A stretch of DNA of 64,000 nt. Source: Fomes fomentarius. Lineage: Eukaryota; Basidiomycota; Agaricomycetes; Polyporales; Polyporaceae. Both the position numbers and the translations under genes were made by a program. Below, one piece after another: positions 59,351 to 64,000 of this stretch. Location: assembly GCA_022606135.1 (NCBI GenBank), contig JABYQN010000005.1, forward strand, positions 2,852,001-2,916,000, given 5' to 3'. Position 1 is the stretch's first letter. Each line of letters starts with the position of its first letter. The notes under the pieces were generated by a model, which saw only the letters and a list, made by a program, of their open reading frames with translations, had not been told where the DNA came from and ran no database searches.

Positions 59351-60722
59351 ATGAATCATATCGTCATGAGATGGTTGACTCGGAAGACAAGGTCCAAGTC
59401 ACCGCATCAGGTACTTACTAAGTTCTCTCTGTGGAACTATAAAGCAAACTATAACTCTCAACATATTTTAGGGACCATCGCGTGACACTTACTGGATTAC
59501 TTTCCCTCTCGAAATCTGGCTTGCCATCATCCAGCTTCTCGTGGACGAACGTAGTCTACCAGCGACATCTACCATCACCTCCCTTGCATGCGTCTGTAAG
59601 GCGCTTCACGTGGAAGTTGAAGCCGCGCTCTACCGCCGAGTTTCTATGGGGCCTGACCTTAACCGGCTTCGATCGTTCTTAACGAGCATCATCCACAACC
59701 CTCGTCATGCCATTGCCGTCTACGCACTCAGAATCAATACCCCGGTCACACGTTGGGAGTTGCAACGGCCGACATTGTACCAGCGCTACTACGTCGCAGG
59801 CTTCAAGCACACGCACTTCGAGGTTCGGCACCGGACCGTCAAGGCGCTCCCGGGAGCAGTTGAGAAGCTTGTTGCGCAGGCGTTCCGTCTCATGTCAAAC
59901 CTCAAGGAGCTCGACTTCTACTCCCTCACAGGATACCCTGACGTTGTCATCCGCGCTGGCTTCGCCTTGACGGAGCTCAAGACCGAAGGAGGGGCGCTCA
60001 CGAACGTGCGGATCGCTCCGACCACGACAGGGAACAATGTATTGCGCTCGCTTGAGACGCTCACGTTAGATTTGCTACACACCTGTCCACCTATGCGCAC
60101 ACTCTGTGACTGGCCAGTCCGATACCTTACCTTGGACAACGTACCTGAGAAGTTCAGACAAGGCGTCAAGCGGTCTCTTCCGTCACTGTCCCAACTCGTC
60201 TCCCTTCGGATCATTATCGCGGCCTGTATGGGCCTGGATTTGTGGCCTACGGATTTCTTAGTTTCCGGCTCATTCCCGGCACTTAAGCGCTTAGAACTGC
60301 TCGAGAACATATATGACCACCGTCACGTACGTGTATGCCCTCTATTCCATGAATATGGCTCTGACGATGATGTATCTCAGACGTATCCTCCTCCCCCTGC
60401 TATGATCAATAGCTACCGGGAGAACATCACTCGTCTTTCACGGATATGTCCCAACCTACAGACGTTCGTTTGGGCACCCTCCGCCTATCACGTCCGACTG
60501 GTCGCAAACATCAGTCATGTCACGTTTCGCCAAACGTTGCCCAAGTATACCACAGCCTTGTTCGCACTGTTACCATCGTTGGAGGTGTGGGAGCGCCCGA
60601 GGTTGGAAGACGTAGCTCTTGGTGGAAAGCCGGTTTGGGTAGCTTTCACCCACGGCGAGGACGAATCTTTGGTTGATCTCCCCTGTCAGTTCAAAGAAGA
60701 AGGTTGGAAGCAGGTCGACTAG
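59351..60722 (+). CDS. F-box protein, LRR-like (basidiomycete family)
   Basis: Predicted SCF adaptor of a family expanded in mushrooms. Exon 1 (ATG 59351, MNHIVMRWLTRKTRSKSPHQ) joins through a 61-nt intron to GPSRDTYWITFPLEIWLAII, so that the F-box (FPLEIWLAIIQLLVDERSL, SLACVCKALHVEVEAALYRR) is complete. A start inside the second exon would cut the F-box, and the GTG there is not used. The rest is Leu-rich with irregular repeats (LMSNLKELDFYSLTGYPDVV, LRSLETLTLDLLHTCPPM, SFPALKRLELLENIYDHR, ICPNLQTFVWAPSAYHVRL). About 436 residues. It lies head to head with another F-box gene. Confidence 0.8.
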
Positions 60723-60805
60723 AGTAGCGCTCTACTCCCAGTATCTGGATGGCGCTTAGGGAATGTCATTGTTCTTGGACATCGAATCATTCTGTTCCCA
60801 CTTTA

Positions 60806-61305
60806 CTACTTGATACTAATAACCTCGTCAACTTGATTCACCGTAGCCTCAACAATTGTGTCTCGTCGTACTCGCACGATGTCCCAGTAAGGCTTTGTCA
60901 GATGGGGTCGTGTGAGCGCACAGTGTGTGGAGAATCGAGATACTTGTGCTCGCAGCCTGAGCTTCCGCCTCATGGTGATGGGACTAGACAATGGGTTAGC
61001 ATGTCAAAAAAAAAGTCCATTTTGACCATTGTAAAATCAGCCTTGGTGTCAAAGACTCGACGTGCCATGCTTCACACTGTGCAGGGTGTCGGTCAAACTT
61101 CGTAAGGATGAACGGCAACTTGAATACTTACCGTGCTGGTGAGTTCGCGTAGTGACCCAGGTTTTTGGACAAGGTACATCCACTGATATACACTCCAACC
61201 GAAGGTGTATACGACAGTACTTGCGGCGATAGTATGATAGTTGCGAAGGTTGCCGCATCGTGAGAAAGCCGCCCAGCGCGCTGAGGCTGTGCTTAAGGTT
61301 TGCAT
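60806..61305 (-). other. Possible small spliced gene
   Basis: The ATG at 61305 opens 58 codons (MQTLSTASARWAAFSRCGNL, with a hydrophobic stretch TIAASTVVYTFGWSVYQWMY) ending at a perfect GTAAGT donor at 61131. Downstream there is a strong acceptor (T-run, CTAAC branch site, TTGTCTAG near 60990) followed by open frames ending at 60849 or 60806. Which exons join is unclear and no family is recognised. A small membrane or mitochondrial protein is possible; it could also be chance. Confidence 0.25.
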
Positions 61306-61622
61306 TTGAACTCGGACTCGGAGTTGACCTCACCAGCAGACTTGTGTGTAAGTACTGTGACGGATTACGCCGGGTTGTCGGACTACTCGGAACATCCTGA
61401 CAAGAGCTATGCCGTCCGTCTGGCGTTTGACACTAAGTTTAAGTTGATCAGTTATAAGGTGCGAACCCGAAGGCTGTGTTAGTGTACTGCCATTCAACAT
61501 GACTCCTCGGACTCAATATAGCTGTTCGGATACAATGGTTACATAACTCTGTCCATTCTTGCATCTATCCTCCTACCTCCTACCTCAAACAAGTGACAGG
61601 AGACCCCAGATTCGAGTCAAAG

Positions 61623-64000
61623 ATGACCTCTCCTGCAGTAAGGCTACATTGTCGGCTCTTGTCTGTGTTCGCATCACGATGAACTAATTCCCTACTACTC
61701 ACCAGACCGCATGGAACCCGACGTTAACAGGATGGATTTCCACCTCACAACAACGAGAAGAAGCTTGGAAGTTCTGTGCAACTGCTATCGAACGACACTA
61801 CGAAGAGAGGTTGAGAAGATGGAACGCCGAGCTTGACATGCTTCTAGTCTTCGTGAGGATCGTTTGGCTATTAAGTCTAAAGAATAATGCTGACAGTGTA
61901 AACACTCTCCTACCAGGCTGGTCTGTTTTCGACCGCATTGACAGCCTTCATTGTACAGTCGTATCCGCTGCTTCAGCCTGATGACACAACTCCGGTTGTA
62001 CTCGCGCTCGCTTACCTATCCAGTCAAGTCGACAGTTACTCCGTTTCGAGCACTTTCGTCAATTCAACGCAGCGCGCGTCGTTTGATTTGAGTGCCACTA
62101 CACCATTCACCGCCCCGGTATACGCGGTGTGGATGAACGGCCTTTGGTTCTCTTCGCTCGTCTGCACACTCTCCGCCTCCTCAATAGCTGTGCTTGTCAA
62201 GCAGTGGCTGCATCAGTACAGCCAAAGTCTATCAGGGACGTCACCAGAAGTCACCCGTCTCAGGCAATACCGTTATGACAGCTTGATCAAATGGCGAGTG
62301 CCCGAGATCATCGCCACACTCCCAATGCTCCTTCAAGCTGCACTGGGACTCTTTCTCTCTGGTCTACTTATTCTCTTGTGGACTTTGAACCCTCTCGTTG
62401 CAGTCTCATCTACAACCCTCGTCGGGATCCTGGTGATTTTTGCATGTGCGACGACATTTCTCCCCATCTTCTACACGGACTGCTGCTACCAATCTCCCCA
62501 GGCGCTGAGCGTCTTCCTCCTCACGCAGGCAATCGTTCAGTTTGCCTCGAGGTTCTTGCGCACAGTGGAGAACTTGGCTCACGGATACGCGCTGGAGACG
62601 ACTTCTTGGACGTCCCGCAAGTACGTCACGCTGGCGCGTATCCGAGACGCGGCCAGAGCATCCCTGAAGCGCCTGGCTCCCATCGGGAGCTTCCGCAGCT
62701 GGGATACTCGCGAGAAGCCCGACGCGGACGCAAAACAGTCGGAGCTGGAGCAATCTCTCGCGCTCAGGGCGTACTATATTACCTTGGACAACTCCATGCT
62801 GAACACAACGGTGATTCCCTGCCTGTCCGGGATGGAGGCGCTGTCTGCCCGTATGTCCATCCGATACGGTCGACTCCTCCGTGACGTTACCGACAAGCTT
62901 GCATCGCGCGAATGGAAGATCTGGCGGCCAGTTATGCCATTCGTGCTCGTTGTTCTCTCGTTGATCACAAACGAGCCCAAGAAAGGGATGGTCCACAAAG
63001 TCCTTCAAGCCATGCCGCGGCACCCACTATCTCCTACCAAGTCCAAGCTTGGGATGCTGTACTTGTTTGCGATGTCACAGCTGGTATCGCGGCGAATTGC
63101 AGCGCGTGAAGCCTTCAAGAAGATCCTCGTTTACCTCCAGCATGTACGCATTGACACAGAGAGAAGCGTCGCTCTCGGCTTGGGAGTACTCGACGATGGT
63201 CCGTAACTGCTATTTCCTGGCAAATTATCTGTCCACCCTGATATTCACCCTCCCAGTTGAGTCCACATTCCCTCGCAAACCAGACGAACTCGAAGAACTC
63301 GTTGATCTGGATCGATTCGAGTCCGTCAGCTACTACCTCACTGGGGTCGAGTATACGGTCAAGTATCTCCTGCGCCATCGCATCCGGCTCGAGCAAGATG
63401 GCGCGCCTGCTTCTGTCCGAATCGAGAACATGATGCGGGGCTTTAAACTCTTCCTGTATTCACCGAAATGGAGAACACGACGCTCCCGACAGGAAGCTGT
63501 ACTCTGGGCCCTCCGCTACTCCCAGCTTCCTGCGCTCATACGCGAAATGCGACTGGAAACCCCGACTGCCGCCCTGCTGGATGATGATATGGTCAAAGCG
63601 TTCAAGGAGGCAGTGGCTGTCATCGAAGAGGGTTACATCGCCTCCGGAAATGGTATCGGACAGGTATCGTCGCTCGGTGCTCGCCGTGCGCTGGTTCTTA
63701 TCAAGGACGCTCTTACGAGTATGGAAGCACTTCCGTTGGCAAATGTGTCAGCTCCTCAAGGCGGGTCCGTTGCCGTCGACCAGAATTGTGAGGATGGCTT
63801 CGATATGTTCTCCGCACTGACTTATGTTAACATCACAGTCGTAAAAGGCCCTGTTGCCGTTGTAGAGGCACAGCCCATCTCTCCTTCCGCCTCAGATCTG
63901 ATTACAGCGGCACCAGCAGAACCTGGTGCACGGGAATCAGAATTGCTGGTACCAGTGCAAGACAAGCATCCGAAGCAAGAATATAATAGCCCGCCTATCA
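61623..64000 (+). CDS. DUF6535 multi-pass membrane protein, 3' end outside the window
   Basis: Basidiomycete-specific family of unknown function. The ATG at 61623 opens a 5-codon exon (MTSPA) spliced to TAWNPTLTGWISTSQQREEA, RRWNAELDMLLVF and then AGLFSTALTAFIVQSYPLLQ, the DUF6535 signature. Four hydrophobic segments follow in the expected order, ending near ILVIFACATTFLPIFYTDC. The cytosolic C-terminal region continues through a 58-nt intron (63199-63256) into VESTFPRKPDELEELVDLDR and a frame that stays open to the last base of the window, so the gene is incomplete here. Such genes are typically numerous and variable within a genome. Confidence 0.85.

Overview
The window is nuclear DNA of a filamentous basidiomycete. 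Genes are split by many short introns (about 50-70 nt, GTRNGY donors, CTRAY branch sites). The gene content (BTB and DUF6535 families, a CBM1-bearing GH5 mannanase, a GH10 xylanase) fits a wood- or litter-decaying Agaricomycete, probably a polypore. No prophage, CRISPR array, insertion sequence or credible tRNA/rRNA gene was found. Several apparent starts in simple translations are GTG or TTG, so starts here were placed on ATG codons and exon joins were checked by eye.

Layout. 1-1.6 kb: gene-free low-complexity DNA. 1.6-4.2 kb: a glycolipid transfer protein (-) and free methionine-R-sulfoxide reductase (+). 6.2-10.0 kb: cysteinyl-tRNA synthetase (-) with two candidate start codons suited to mitochondrial and cytosolic forms. 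12.1-14.2 kb: membrane-anchored cysteine synthase (+). 14.4-17.0 and 17.6-21.7 kb: ADA2 (SAGA adaptor) and CTR9 (Paf1 complex), head to head. 21.8-25.2 kb: HIT zinc-finger protein and SETD6/RKM4-type lysine methyltransferase, also head to head. 25.8-28.5 kb: HAM1-like (DUF4449) protein. 29.5-33.0 kb: two tandem BTB-domain genes. 33.4-34.9 kb: a small orphan and a double EthD-like protein. 35.9-38.0 kb: CBM1-GH5 endo-mannanase. 38.3-49.3 kb: two direct copies of an unknown 1.6-1.8 kb gene unit flanking an OTT_1508-type deaminase and a GPI-anchored aspartic protease. 50.6-52.1 kb: GH10 xylanase. 53.6-55.8 kb: two paralogous genes of an unknown family. 57.1-60.7 kb: F-box/WD-repeat and F-box/LRR-like genes. 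61.6 kb to the end: a DUF6535 membrane protein cut by the window edge.

The first half is largely conserved housekeeping (translation, sulfur metabolism, transcription and chromatin). The second half is accessory: secreted hydrolases, expanded lineage-specific families and duplicated orphans. The most unusual signal is the duplicated unit at 38.3-40.1 and 47.7-49.3 kb. Its 3' flank, about 132 nt containing two perfect hairpins, is almost identical between the copies, although most coding exons have diverged considerably more.
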